Assembly: GCA_013399895.1 (NCBI GenBank)
Contig: VXBA01005593.1
Coordinates: forward strand, 97,456-161,455
Direction of reading: 5' to 3'
DNA from: Serilophus lunatus
Lineage: Eukaryota; Chordata; Aves; Passeriformes; Eurylaimidae
Length of the DNA stretch: 64,000 nucleotides
A model generated the notes under the pieces. It saw nothing but the letters and a program-made list of their open reading frames with translations. It was not told the origin of the DNA and searched no databases. This document shows, one piece after another, positions 48,649 through 61,095 of this stretch. The translations under genes and the position numbers were made by a program. Within the stretch, counting starts at the first letter, position 1. Each line of letters opens with the position of its first letter.

Positions 48649-48999
48649 TTCGGCGGCCGCCTGCCCGCCGAGCTGGGGCTGGAGCACGGGCTCTACGAGC
48701 TGCCGCTGCCCGCCGGCCCGCACCCGCTGCTGGGCGGGCTGCTGTACCCCGAGCCGCCCTGGAGCCCGGCCGCTCCCTGCAGCCCGCCTAGGAAGGCGCC
48801 GCCCGAGCCGCTGCGCCCGCTGTACCCCGGCGGCGGGGAGCCGGTCCCCGGCGGCGGCGGCGGGAGCGGCAGCGAGGAGCCCGGCGGGCACCTGCCCGCG
48901 GGGTTCGCCCCCTTCTTCCCCGAGTGCCCGCTGCCCCCGCCGCAGCCGCCCTACGACTACGGCGCCGGGTACCACCGGGCGGGATACCCCGGGCTGTAG
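48649..48999 (+). CDS. FAM181B: FAM181B, C-terminal part (5' part lost in the gap)
   Basis: An open frame from the gap edge encodes 116 residues and ends in TAG at 48997-48999. It matches the C-terminus of FAM181B: GGLLYPEPPWSP, then PLRPLYPGG, then AGFAPFFPECPLPPPQPP and YDYGAGYHRAGYPGL. The human counterparts I recall are LLYPEPW, PLSPLYP, FAPFFPDC and YDYSAGYSR. The bird chain stops at GYPGL, without the extra tail I recall in human. FAM181B is a small, usually single-exon, proline-rich protein with no known enzymatic domain and a reported neural or developmental expression pattern; its molecular function is unknown. It lies downstream of PRCP on the same strand, as in human. Confidence 0.92.
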   Translation, partial: FGGRLPAELGLEHGLYELPLPAGPHPLLGGLLYPEPPWSPAAPCSPPRKAPPEPLRPLYPGGGEPVPGGGGGSGSEEPGGHLPAGFAPFFPECPLPPPQPPYDYGAGYHRAGYPGL

Positions 49000-49165
49000 G
49001 GCGGCGGGGCTCGGCGCCCGCGGGGCTGACGGACGCTGGGGCAGCGCGGAGGCTTCGCACACCCGAAACAGCGGCCCCTCCGCAGGAGTCACGCTTCTGC
49101 GCTGCCATTGGCCTCCTCCTGCGGTTTGGGGGACGCTGCAAATAAAATGTGAAACTTTGGGTTCC
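49000..49165 (+). other. FAM181B: FAM181B 3' UTR with polyA signal
   Basis: AATAAA at 49141-49146 lies 142 bases after the stop and is followed by a GT-rich TTCAGGTGTTTTTGT stretch suitable as a downstream element. This implies a very short 3' UTR. Longer isoforms cannot be excluded. Confidence 0.6.
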
Positions 49166-52100
49166 TTCAGGTGTTTTTGTAGCGGCCGGTATCCCCCTTA
49201 GGGGCCAGGGCTTGGCTGGCTGTAAGCGGACGCGTTGGTGTGTACCTGTAGGTGACGTGGGGACGGGGGCTGCGCTCCTCGGAGGCCGTGGTGACCACTT
49301 GTTAGTGATTTCATTCTAAACCTAAAGCTCGTGCCAACACTTGAGGTGCGTTTAACATTTTTCCCAGGCTCGCGTTCATCACAAGTGCTGGCAGGTGTTC
49401 GGCTGAGGACACAAAGGCAAGGAAATGAAAGCGAAGCAAAATTAATAGTGCTGCTACCAAAACTCAGTATCCTGAAATTTTAACGACGTCTTGCAGGATC
49501 TTGCAAGCGGCAATTTAAAGCGATACGTAAGTTAATTGATGGCTTAAGTTCGGGACAAAAACTTACTGCAACCACTGCAGCCATGTGATTCCTACAGACC
49601 GTTGGATTTCTTCCAGGAATGTGTCAAAGCTCAGAAAGCAATGCGGCTCGGTCTCATTGTGTACAGGAGATTATTTGATAATCATTTAAGTTATGTAAAA
49701 GAGTCTATGATAGGTCCTATAAAAATAAAGCTACACAATAGATCCGAGATCTGTGGTTGTTACTGCCTTTAAAACGCTGCGCTTTAAAGTGGAGGCTTTC
49801 ACCGTGCCTCCATCCTCTGTAATGGTTTCTTGGCAGGAGTTAAGACAGGCAGCGGGTTTTGTATTCCCTAAATCTTTTGAAATGCTGTATTTTATCCACA
49901 GCGACCCGTGCTTGTTTTGCCTTCATTTGTACCGGCTGTTTCTGTAACTTACCAGGCAGAAAGGAGCGATAATACGCTACAAAGCCAAGGGATGAAAATT
50001 GTTACAGTTATGAAAACAAATCAAAATACTCGGAGGTTTCCTATTGAGATGCAAGTTTTCAAAGGCAATCCCGCAGTCTGGCTCCCTGCCAGCTCCCAGT
50101 GGATTGTTTGTTTTTGAAACGGGACCCACATACGGATCAGCTTGGGTTTTTACCCTCTGCGCTGACATATCCTTGTGCCTTCTGTCTTTTAAAAGATAAT
50201 GTGAAAAGTAAAGCAGTCTTCATTCTTCAGAACAGATTTAACTTTTCAGACTTGGGGTCAAAATGCTGAGAAGACTAGAAAGGTGAAGCAAAATCTTTTA
50301 GCAATAAACCAAGATCATTTGTTTGGGAAAATGGTTTAATTTTACTTTTAAACAGCAAGAGCTGTAACTGGTGCTGCCTCTTGCCTCCCTCAAAGCTGCC
50401 CAAGGTCTCTACAAGCTGTATGCAAAGGAACCACCGTGGATGAACGTCCACAACACTCCAGTGTCTTGATAGCTGAGTGCTGTTAAGGAAATGTACTTTT
50501 CAAGAGCAATTTTGCAGCAGTTTATTCCACTAAGCTTCACAAAAGCGTGTATGAGGATCAATGGGCAGCCTATCCAGCCAAGGTAGCTACAAATTAGGTT
50601 AATCCTGTCCCGCTGCTGCTTTTGATGATGGGACAATATCCTACACTGTGAGCTCGGTCCTGCTGCCTTCACTTTGGCAAACGTCCGAGTTTGCATTCAG
50701 GAAGTTTGTGCTGCCAGCTCCCAGCAGAGCTTGTGTCTGTCTGCATTTGAGACTACCTAGGCAAGACCAGCTAGGGGGCTATTTCGGGAGGAGATTTGGT
50801 ATTTTTTTTTTTTTAATTTAATAACTGCTTTACATAGGTGAATTTGCAGCACATCCTGTCAGCTGCTTGGTGTATTTCAGCTGGATGGTGCTATCCTAAT
50901 CTTGTTGCCCAGTTCTCTCTTGAGCTGTGCATCCAAGATCTGTGCTTTCTGCAGGCCAGGCAAATCATGGGGGAGCTGATAATGCAGTGGTCTCTGCTAA
51001 AGAAAGAAAACAGCTTTTTTCACTTAGGATGTAATTATCTCACAAGCTCAACATGCAAATATGTATTAACTGGGCATCTAATCCTGATAGGTTTTACAGC
51101 CTGTCCTGTCAGCTGTCTCACAGGTTTCAGTAAGATTTTGTTCAAAAAACGTTCAAAAGAGCTCTTCAGGAATAGATTTTGGGATAGACATTGCAAACCT
51201 GAATGGTTTGTTTGCCCACAGGTTGGTCAAAAAAAGGTTGGTCACCTTTTTATTCCAAGTAGCCATGATGTGCCACACATCTGACCTGCTGGCGGTTTTC
51301 ACTCATCTGGTGCTCTGCTCTGGTGACTGGTGGTTGCTCAGAAGCTGAGCATCATCAGCCTTCTTGGATTAGATCTTGTCTAAAACTAGTGGGAGAAGTG
51401 GCTCTGTGGGTATCAGCAGACCTGCGCTGGCACAAGGCTGGTATAGCAGCCCATTCCCAATGCTGCCAGATTTGGAGGGTTCTTCATGGGTTTGTGAGAA
51501 GTTGGGGGCAGGCTCCAGGAGTCAGCCTGACAGAGCAGCAGCTGCAGATGTATCTTCAACTTAGCCTCTATTCTGCAGTAGTTCCTTAAAGGGGGATGTT
51601 CAGCTTAGAGGACCTTGCACTGACATAAGAAAAACAAGTCTAGCAACAGTGTTTCTCAAAGTATGGCTGTATTTCTGCCAGAAGATGTATTTGTATTTGA
51701 GGAGTACCTGGCACGGGAAGTCTAATAAGGCCGGAAAGGCACTGGCACCAGAGACCAAACAAAGGACTTGTGTGTAACTTCTGAGGAGCACTGGAGACCC
51801 TCCCCATGCTGTGGAGGCAGTGAGGGCACCCGACCAGCCCAGGGGTTGCCATCTAGTGAGGCTGCATCTTTGATCTCCTTTGTGCCTGTGGGCTCTTTTC
51901 GTTGGCGTGTTTCCACCAGCTTGAATAGTACAAGGCACCAAAAACATCACCTAACAGTCTTGCTCAGGAATACCTTGGGAAATTGTTTTCTCCTCTGAAA
52001 CACTGAAGAGCATAATCTTAAGCTTCTGCAAGAATAAAAGCTTTTGTAATAGAGCAAGATATGTTGGGTTTTTTGATGCACTTCCATGAGGAGTCTGTCC

Positions 52101-55100
52101 TAACTAACTAAAGCAGATTCTTTTTAGCTTTTCTGTTTTAAAAGAAGTGTGTCCTTTATAAAGGAAATGAGCTCTCTTTGGTTGGATTGAGATCAGACTA
52201 CCAAACTACTTCATTTTACACTCTGCACTGAGTTCCTCAGATACTCTAAAACAACTAAAGGGTGTATTTTACATTATCATCTGATTTTACTAGAAATTTT
52301 AATGGGAAAGCATACACATACTAATAATTTTTCATATGCAGTCAGAGATGATAAAGGGGAATGACAAACCCCCTTGATTTTCTTTTTAAAGGTAAGATAA
52401 CCTTTCCTTAATGGTGATTTACTGATGAATAACTTAGGGTTCACCATGAATAGTTACTACTGCATCTCTGTATTTTGTGACTTAAATGGTTCGGGTCTTT
52501 TCCAAAGCCAGTTCCAGAAAGTGTTTTTGAAACAGACTCATTACCTATTTCATGACCAGAGCTTGGGATTGCTCTAATACAGCCTGACCATTGATGATGA
52601 GTCATCTTTGATAAGCTTACATGGTTGATCAAACAGTGCCAGTAGAAAAGATACAGAAATTTATTGTAAACTCTTTTCCTGACTTTTTAAATAAACTGCT
52701 TTTGGCAACAGTGCAAAAACCAAAGGCCATTCTGCAGTTATTTGCAACAGGATGAAAAACGTTGTGGAGCAATTCCATACTGATATGCAAGGAACTCAGA
52801 TGGGAGGGAAGGTGAGAGTTGAAGCCTACAAACCTGACTATATGAAGTAAGAGTTGGGAATGCTTTTAGCATGGCTGTATGTCAGCCAAAGAGACTGGTA
52901 AACGCTTAAAATCCAACTGTTTTTGTAAAGCATTTACATAAGAGAGTAAAAATTGTGTGTTATAGTGATCCACTGCCAGTATCTCTGAGGGTAATGATTG
53001 GCAGAGGATTCCTGAAAGGTGATGCTATGAAAAGTGAGAACTATTTTCTTTGGTTTGTAATATTTTTTGATACCTGACAGTAACCTTGATTATCCCTTCC
53101 CTTGCTGTCAGGAAACTACTTCACCAGCCTGTAGGTTTTTATCTTTTGAATGCTTTTAGGACCACCCTTCCAGAGGCAGCTAAAACTGCTCAATTCACCC
53201 TGTGCTCCCTCTGTGTGTTCTCCAACAATGTTGGGCACAAAAAAAAAAATGTGGACTGGACAGTAGTAAGGGTGGGAGAAGAGGATTCAAGCTTTCTAGT
53301 AATGGGTTCTGGTGCTCCTATTAGTGCATGTTTTGTGTGTTAGGATGTCTCCTGGTGGGCATTTTAGACTGCCTCAGCCTTAGCAGCTACTTGTAATTCA
53401 GTCTGAGTTCTGCTGAACAAATTCTGGCAAATCCTACTGTGCCAGATGAAGAGGTGACTGTCCCCATTTTCTGACCTGCCTCTTTGCCATAGATGCCATC
53501 CCTTAGCCGTGTGCTGAAGGGAATTATACCTGTGCCTCTGTTACTCCAACCTGCGATCAGTGCCAAAGTGCATCTTCAAGGAAGGGTTAGAATGAACTGA
53601 GGGCTGTATGGCTTAACCTAGGAATGGCTGGAGCCCAGATCAGCTGCTTCAGGTATAGCTCAGTGAAGCAAATCTGCCGGCAAACTGGGAGTGAGTTAAA
53701 TCTGGGACACTGGGTGACAACAGTATCACCTAGTAGCTGTAGATAGGGAATACAGACCATTTGCTGTTGGAGAAGCAGGGTATAATTGTTACTAATTTTA
53801 TTTTTGTTCACCTTTATAAAAGATACAGGCCCACTACTTGAACTCTCTATGTACCTCCACAGTGGTGAAAACTCAGAGAATGATTTTTAATTTGACATTG
53901 CCAAGATACTTTTCAAGCAAAAAAAAATCCTGCCCGAGAAGCTGCTGGACCAGGGATGGTGGCATTGGAGAGGCAGTGGGCCAGATTTTGTCTCTTTTAA
54001 CTTTCTTAATTGCAGAACATGCTACAGGCTCTTCTATACTGCAAAGTTAAGGATGAATTTATAGGGACTGATCCCCTGACTCATTTCAGTGACGTAGCAG
54101 ACATGACCTTTCTGTCATCCAAACCTCATAGAGAAGAGTTCAGTCTGTGCCAAGTATACTCGAGTCTTTACTCAAGATGAAGGTGTGGTCTAGGGTGGCC
54201 TTGAGAGCTATCCTGGACCCTACCTTAGCATGACATCCGTATTTCCTTCTCCTCCCATGTCTCTTCGATGTGTTCAGCTCCTAAGCTAGCTGGAGTGCTT
54301 CTTTGGGTATTGAGGCTGAGTGCTCTGAAAGGTGCTTGAGGCTCCTAGTCAATCTGTGAGATCTCTGGACATCTCAGTGATTTTCCAGAACAATCTGCAG
54401 GAGTTACAGATTAAAATAACATTTATTTCTCTGACTGCTGACTGTAGGAATACAACCTTCTACCAGCATTTTTCACCAGCAGGTAACTAATAAGGAGTAA
54501 TTTTTTTGCAAAGAAACACTTCACTGTAGAACTGGGCTCTAAAGAACAGCTGTAATTGCTTCTGTGCACTCCAATAATTGAATATAAATCAATTACCACC
54601 GTTTTAGGTATTTGAACAGCTCGCTCTATGAAGAAAAACCTTTCTTTCCTGTTTAATAGCCAGACCTTTAGCTTCTTTGTTTATCCACATCTCTGGAACA
54701 AATGATTCAAACTCAGTCATTAATTAGTGGTTTTATCAAGATTTTCCTTTCAGGATGGAAAGGTCAGCACACCCTTGAAGCATTAGCAAAACAAATGTCT
54801 GCCATTTGCACATGAAGTCACAGCTTGTGAGGAAGAAGCCTCAGAACCTGACTTAGATGACAGAAGCTTAATTTGTGGTTGCTGCCTGTTAAGAACATGC
54901 CTGGTGTGCTAAGTACAAATACGATGGCCAGACAGCCTGAATTTTATCCAGAAGTCTGTGATTAACACTTTTTGTGGGTTAGATAACCCTTCACACCTAC
55001 AGCCAGCTAAGAGAACACTAGGCACAAGGGCTGAAGTCAGGCCAGAGGAACATGGCCTTGACTTCAATATAATTTATTTTTAATGTATTGTTTAGAGGCC

Positions 55101-58100
55101 TCTTTGGCTGTCAGAGCCGCATGCTGGCTCCTGGGTGCTCCGGGAGATGAGCCAGTGCTACAGCCTGTGGCAACTCCAAGCAATGTGCTGTCTTGGCCAA
55201 TAGATGAACCCTGCCAGGGAAGGAAGAACATGTTTTACTGCAGAACAAATGCTACCTGACTAATCCAGACTAGCTGAGATTATAAACAAGATGCAATTTT
55301 GTTAAATAAAAGGAGACACATGAGTGATGAGATAAAGAAAAGTGAAGGGTTTTTCCCAGCAGAGATAATTCAGATATCAGGCAATTGCCAGGCTTAGCAT
55401 TGTGTTTGGATGCCACAATTTTCTTTTCTGAGCTTGGAATAGGTATTAATATTGCCATATTATCAGCTGTATTGGTATTTTTTCTTGTATTTATGCTATT
55501 TTTATTACTGGTTTCAAATCACCTCGTTTTTCAAAGGAAGAAAAAAAGAACAACTTAGGAATAGAGACTTGTCCTACTGCTGAGAGAACTGGGAGCAGAC
55601 AGAGAAATCCAAAGCGAGTTGCTAGAAACGTCCTTTCTTTAAATCAAAACTCAAAACACAGACAGCAGCTAGAAGTCTCACAATATTCAGCTTGATTTTT
55701 TTCTGCACCAATTTAGTCTTTTTTACTAGCTGATGTGTTTTGCAGAGCAGGCACCTACCAGCTCTGATTCCAGGAAGTATTCCCTCTGTGGGAGATTTTT
55801 CTTGTACAAGATCGGATAAGAAAAAAAGTATTCATTGCTGCTAAACTCCCTGATAAAATATGAGGTACCACCAATAGAACCGTCTCAGTTCGTGAAAAGC
55901 TGCTGTTAGAAGTCCTCTACAGCCCTCAAGTGGTTCCCCTTGTATCCTACACTGTGGGAACACAGCGCCGCGGGTTTTGGCAAGGAAGCTCCCAGGACAG
56001 GCATACTCTTGCCTCCCAGAAAAGGTTGCTACCCAGCTTGCTGTGCTCTCCCCAGCCTCCCTTTCCCTCCCAGCCCCAGCAGCGCAGGAAAGATGCGTTG
56101 TCTTCCAGCACGTTCTTCAGCTATGTGGCAAGCAGAAGCACGAAATGTATTTCAGATGAAGGTGCAAAGCATCTCATCATCCTCTGGAGAAGACAGAGGC
56201 AGCTGCTCTGACAAGTCACTGAACAGGTCAGCATGTACCCACTCCCTCAAAGTTCTGTACAGGTGATGTGATGACAAGCCACCTAAAGTGTGCAGGCTGC
56301 CAGACTGTGGGCTTTGGCTCTCCATGTCTGGCTGCTTCTGGTAGGGAATGATGGGGAAGAGCCCCTGATTCCTGCTATCCCAGTGCAGCCCAAGGGCCGA
56401 GGGCTAAAACTGCCCTGGAGATGCTTGTCATGGATGCCAGGTGGAAGGCGGCTGTGCTGCCTGCCCTGGGCACTGTGGGCAGGCAGAGTCAGGAGGGATG
56501 ACTGCTCAAGTGATAGTGTTGTCCTCTGCTGCCTTCCCTTCCCCTGTGAGGCATCTGGGTGAGGAGGCAACTGGAAAGGAGAAAGGAAGCCCTATAGGAA
56601 CACAGACACAAGAGCAGAGCTCTGGAACTCTTTAGGGAGGCTGCAGAGCAGCTGTTCTTCTGTTAGAAGTCTCTCCTGCAGCAGCCTTTTCCCCAGTAGC
56701 AAAGTACCCTTCTCACCAGTACCAAGGAGTCAGCACCTGCCCTCTTGCAGCTGTCCAGCTGTAAGCAGAGGACCGCATCCCGAGCGTTCCCTGGGGAGAA
56801 ATCTCATGGCTTAGTGAACAATAGAGTTGCTTCCAGTCAGAGGGTTTTGCAATGTATTTATTTGCAGGAGCTGGGAAAGGAAGACGGGTTAACAATCCCC
56901 CAACCCATTCCAGAAGTTTATAAGATGAAGCCAACATGTGGAGTATCACAATATAATAGTTGCTTAAATGGCCTCTACTTTTTGCTAAAAAGCCCAGGTG
57001 GACCCTCCATCCTGCTCCAAGCAGCTTTTTGTCTTACCAGGCTCTGTTCTTCCTGAGCTGCCCACTGACCTGTCCCCTGTAGCCTGATAGCTCTGTTTGC
57101 TCTCTTGGCCAAGGCCAGGGAGTTCTCAGGGTTTTAGGGAAAGATAAGGCTCTTTTTTCAAGGAACATCCAGCTTTGTGGCAGGTACAAGAGAAGAACCA
57201 ATGGCAGGACTGCTTTCTACACAAGATCATTTTCTCTCTTTCCCTGTCACCCAACAAAAATCCCCCTTAGGAACTTACCCCAGCATTTTGGACCACTCAG
57301 TGGTGACTCATGGAAGTGGTAAGAGAGGAGGGATGCCCCCATTCTGTGAACTGTCAGGATTGGCCTCTTTGTCCCCATGGGAACGCCTGCACCTGAGCAC
57401 CACAGTTGAGCAGCACAGCTCATGCCGTGTCATGCACCAATCCTCCGGCAGCTGTGCCTTCGGCTGCACAGCATGCGGCCTTGTGGGGGGCACACTCCAG
57501 CTGTGTGCCTGCAGACTGCTGCCAGCATGGGAAAGCAGCTCCTGCGGGATGCCAGAAAAGCAGCAAGAGACAGAGCCCAGGCAGAGACCTCTGTCTGAGA
57601 TGGGACACAAGGGAACTGAAAGGGTACCTCCTATGTGTGTGTGTGTGTGATTAGTGTTCATGTTTTATGAACACCGAGGAGCAGCAGTAGAGAGCAGGAG
57701 AGGAGTGTCTCTGGACTATTTCCAGGGTCACAGGTTCCTTTTAGAGGAAAAGGATCTAAGCATTGAAGGCACTTTCAGATTTCCTCTGAAACAGCTGTTG
57801 CCTCTGCCACAGGAGCTGGGAGCTCAGTCTCCTTGGACAACTGCAGCACTGCATGTTCCCCATGTTCCTCAGAACATTGTACTGCACTGTTCTCAAGAGA
57901 TGCTGCTTTTTCTGTCTTACATCCTGGCAAAAAAAGTAGGCATTAAATTAATCTGAAAGGACACTGTCCTCCTGTTCTTCCATGGAATTGGAAGTCAAAA
58001 TGTGTTTTACTGCAGAATTTGTAAAATCTGCACCCTGGATTCAGTGGCCATCTGCTGAAACCTCTCTTCAATGTGTCCCACTCCACCAGCACTGCCGTGA

Positions 58101-58500
58101 GTTCTTGGGAAATACCATGAAAGGCCATTGGCAGTGACTTTCCCTTGTGAGTTTGACTCATCTCCTGCTTGAGACAGCTGTGCCTTGTCCTTGTGCAGAG
58201 CCAGGCAGTGCTACTGCCCAGATGCAGGCACTTGCAGGGCAGCTCCTGCTGCTAACAAAGCGGGGTTGGTGCTGAGGAGAGCAAGCTCTTCACATAGGGC
58301 AGCTTTCTGCCTCAGAAGCCCGAGGCTTGCTGCTTTGGTGGGCAATGAGATTCTCTCCCAGGAATGGTTTCACTCTGGGCTGTTTCCTGCAGAGACCAGG
58401 GACAATGGGTTCAGCCATTCCAGACAGAAAGAACACCATTCCTCAACGGCTTCTGGCTTTGTGCTTCCCAAGTAACAATGTTTGCTTCTGCAGCCTTTGG
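49166..58500. other. Intergenic spacer between FAM181B and the malic enzyme gene
   Basis: No supported gene. There are chance frames up to 157 codons. A (TG)n run lies at about 57631-57648 and a T-rich tract near 50800. One motif-rich stretch at 54540-54760 is listed separately. Confidence 0.5.
54540..54760. promoter_or_regulatory. Candidate non-coding element with clustered TAATTG sites
   Basis: TAATTG occurs at 54553-54558 and 54575-54580, and its inverse CAATTA at 54590-54595. That makes three homeodomain-type cores in 43 bases, two of them as an inverted pair. TCATTAATTAGTGG follows near 54717. No repeats or coding potential are seen. Confidence 0.3.
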
Positions 58501-58545
58501 CTGCTGACCACGTCACTGCTGACCACGTCACTGCTGACCATGTCA
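58501..58545. repeat. Three tandem copies of a 15-bp unit
   Basis: CTGCTGACCACGTCA is repeated exactly at 58501-58515 and 58516-58530. A third copy at 58531-58545 has C to T (CATGTCA). Confidence 0.95.
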
Positions 58546-60764
58546 CCAGCTTCTCAGCTTCTTGGGCCAGCTGGTTGCACCAGGGCACATTCACTGGTTA
58601 GAAAGGAGATGTTTTTCAAGGACTAGATCCTGTTGTCTTCTTGTTTCCAGAACAAGTAATGTGGGTGCTGGCTCCTGGGAGTAACTAGCCTATTAATCAT
58701 CCCAGGGGTTTTCTTACTTTTAACCTTCTGACTCTGTCTCTGCCACTGCCAGGGTGTAAGTGAGCTTTTTTTATGGTACTCAGCTGCCTACAGTTGTTAA
58801 CCAAACACAGATGGTAACAGCAATCTAGGCTGAGCTCATGATATGGGGAGAGGGCCACATGCCCTGAGGATCACTCCATATGTGTCTGAGTTTGCTCAAC
58901 ACCAAGGGGTGTTCCTGGACTCCAGTGAGAAATGGCTCAGATACTTCTAGGAAAAACGGTCAGGCTATGGAAGGCACTTCCCCCCCCCCGAAGCCACTGT
59001 GTCTTCCAGGGGAACCCAGAGTTGGAGTAATCCAGGTCCCTGGAGTATTGTTGCGTCCAAAAAGCAAGCAGGGGCTGCTCTTTCTCTGTCTGGCCTTGTT
59101 TCTACAAGGCATGACAGGTATCAGACAAATCCACAGGATAAAGAGGCCTCTGCTGTGGCAAGGGCGTGGTTTGGTCCTTCTAATGGACTTGCTATTTGCC
59201 TGGTCAAGATGAGCTGGATCAGAACAAGTATTCCGAAGAATAAATCATGCTTCTGAAGTCTCATTTCTGGCATAGTGAAGAAATATGACTTTCAAATCTG
59301 TCATAAAGCCTCTTGTCTTTGGCTTCATGGGTGTAGGCATGAAGCCTTTATTGTTGGCAGTGTTTACTGCCAGGTGACTGTCAAGAGACCCGCTCCCTGA
59401 TGCTACCAGACTGTTCAGGAGAATTTCCTCTCTTCCTGGCTCCACGTAGGTTTTTTTTTTTTTTGCTTCTTTTTATTTTCATTCTTGCCTAATATTTGAG
59501 ATGTCAAGTCTAGAAGCTGGACACACAGAAAAGTCAAACCTTTAGTTGAGAAATGGGAACATGTGTAGGCAAAGGAATATCGTGTAGGCACCTTTCTGAA
59601 ACAAAAAAGGGGAATTGCCACCCTTCTACCTCCCTTCTCGAAAGCAGAGTTCTTTCCAGAAGCCCTGAAAAAGGCAAGGAAACCTCAGTTTCAAGGTCTT
59701 TCACTCAGGAAATGTGGGTATTTGTCAGTGTCTCTCCTTGAACCTAAAACTTGACAGCCTTGTCTTTGCTTCCGTAGCCTAGGTGAGAAGCCCTACCTGT
59801 GGGAGGAGAGTGCTGGCATTACAAGAATACAGACACTAAGGAGACCATGGCTCATCACTGAAGGGATGAGGTGCATTTCCTGGTGCTAAAAGCTACTTAA
59901 AGATTCTAAATAGAATTTGTAACAACGAGCCTTAGCCCTGTTCTGTGTGAGCAGGTAGAACCAAGAAGGGAAGAGTTGCCAGGAGCCCCTCTTCTCTTTC
60001 CCAGTAATGGTCCACACCATCATTCTGCTGAGATAGTATTTAGTGGGGTGAAAAAATTTTGCAAAGCTGAGGGAGGCCTCCCTGGAACTCTGTGACACAG
60101 ACTTTCAATGCTGGTTGCAATGCTCCTTAGCAGTGTCCAGCAGGAGATGCACTGATGATGTGACGGCCATATGTGGGATCGGGGCTGTCCTGGTCTCCAT
60201 CTTGGCTATCCCCTGTGGGTCCCTTGGCTCCAGTTCCCTTGAAGAGCCACCTGAATTGTGGAGGGGAGGGAGTCTGTTGTTCCCATAGGGTTGAGGAGGA
60301 TTTGGGGGTTTCTTCCCATGGAGAGTGACAGACGACAGTGCCAGGCTGTGAGACCCATGCACCAGTTTGGGTTGATTGAAATTCTCCAAACATCAGGGAT
60401 TTTGGAAGCAAAAAAGGGTAGTGCTGTCCAAGTGTGTGGCTCTCCCAGGGCAATGCACACACTTCCCATCACATCCAGACAGCCACAGGCAAAGTGTGGC
60501 TCTCGAGTGTGAGAGATGACCGTGCATGCAGCTGCCACTCAGGGAAGTGGGGATCTGAGCTTCCTGTGGGAAGTGGGCACTTCAACTAGGAATGAGACTC
60601 TGCTTCTGAGGTGGCCCAGGTAGCTTATCTCAAGGCAGGTGAGCCAAGAACAGGCAGTAAGTATGTTAAGGAACTAGCAATATGCAGTGCTGACTGAATG
60701 GGATGAGCTGCAGCCATAGTCTGTCTCTTTCCTTAGAGTACCCACTGCCCAACTTGGAATCTGT
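58546..60764. other. Spacer downstream of ME3, no gene recognised
   Basis: Only short chance frames. There is a run of C near 58980 and a T-rich tract at about 59450-59475. Confidence 0.5.
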
Positions 60765-60933
60765 TTTATTCCCTACTGACATATTCCCACAGAGAAAAAG
60801 CAGCAGCAAGTAAAAATACTACTTGGATTCATTTACTTTTATCATTCTTCAAGCCTGGAGGTGCATTTATATCAACAATGCCGTGAGCCATGGGAACTGA
60901 TGGCAAAACCAAGAAAACAGTTCTCACAAAACC
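60765..60933 (-). other. ME3: Likely ME3 3' UTR with polyA signal
   Basis: On the - strand, AATAAA (complement of TTTATT at 60765-60770) lies 164 bases beyond the stop codon. The UTR end is inferred. A more distal signal could also be used. Confidence 0.45.
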
Positions 60934-61095
60934 TCATAAATTTTGTGTCTGCGTGGCTGTGGGGGGCCAACTGTAATCATCCAGAAGAAACGAATCATAA
61001 TCAGGACTGTAAATGAACTGTTTCACAAAAGCTTCCTTGTCTTCTGGCTCGGGGTACCAAGAAGCGAGGCCATGCTTGTAGGCCCAGTCAACAAT
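60934..61095 (-). CDS. ME3: ME3 terminal coding exon
   Basis: The acceptor is CTTTTTGTAG. The exon is 162 nt including TGA (60936-60934). It encodes IVDWAYKHGLASWYPEPEDK, EAFVKQFIYSPDYDSFLL and then a divergent tail ending TQTQNL. This agrees with ME3 C-termini in length, and the final residues vary between species. Confidence 0.93.
   Translation of the reverse strand: MVDWAYKHGLASWYPEPEDKEAFVKQFIYSPDYDSFLLDDYSWPPTATQTQNL

Larger units (their letters stand above)
47830..49130. promoter_or_regulatory. CpG island covering the FAM181B promoter and coding exon
   Basis: GC content rises abruptly from the AT-leaning flank. CpG is frequent, with GCCGCCGCCGCCCGCCCGGC just before the gap. The island spans the assembly gap and the coding tail of FAM181B, as expected for a single-exon developmental gene. 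Pre-gap sequence is likely promoter or 5' UTR, because its frames do not resemble the FAM181B N-terminus. Confidence 0.75.

Noticed and set aside
47629..49201. Open frames of 380-487 codons across the CpG island on both strands
   Set aside because: They run through the N gap, which contains no stops. Only the frame ending at 48999 matches a known protein (FAM181B).
57631..57648. (TG)n run
   Set aside because: Short simple repeat, ordinary in vertebrate DNA.
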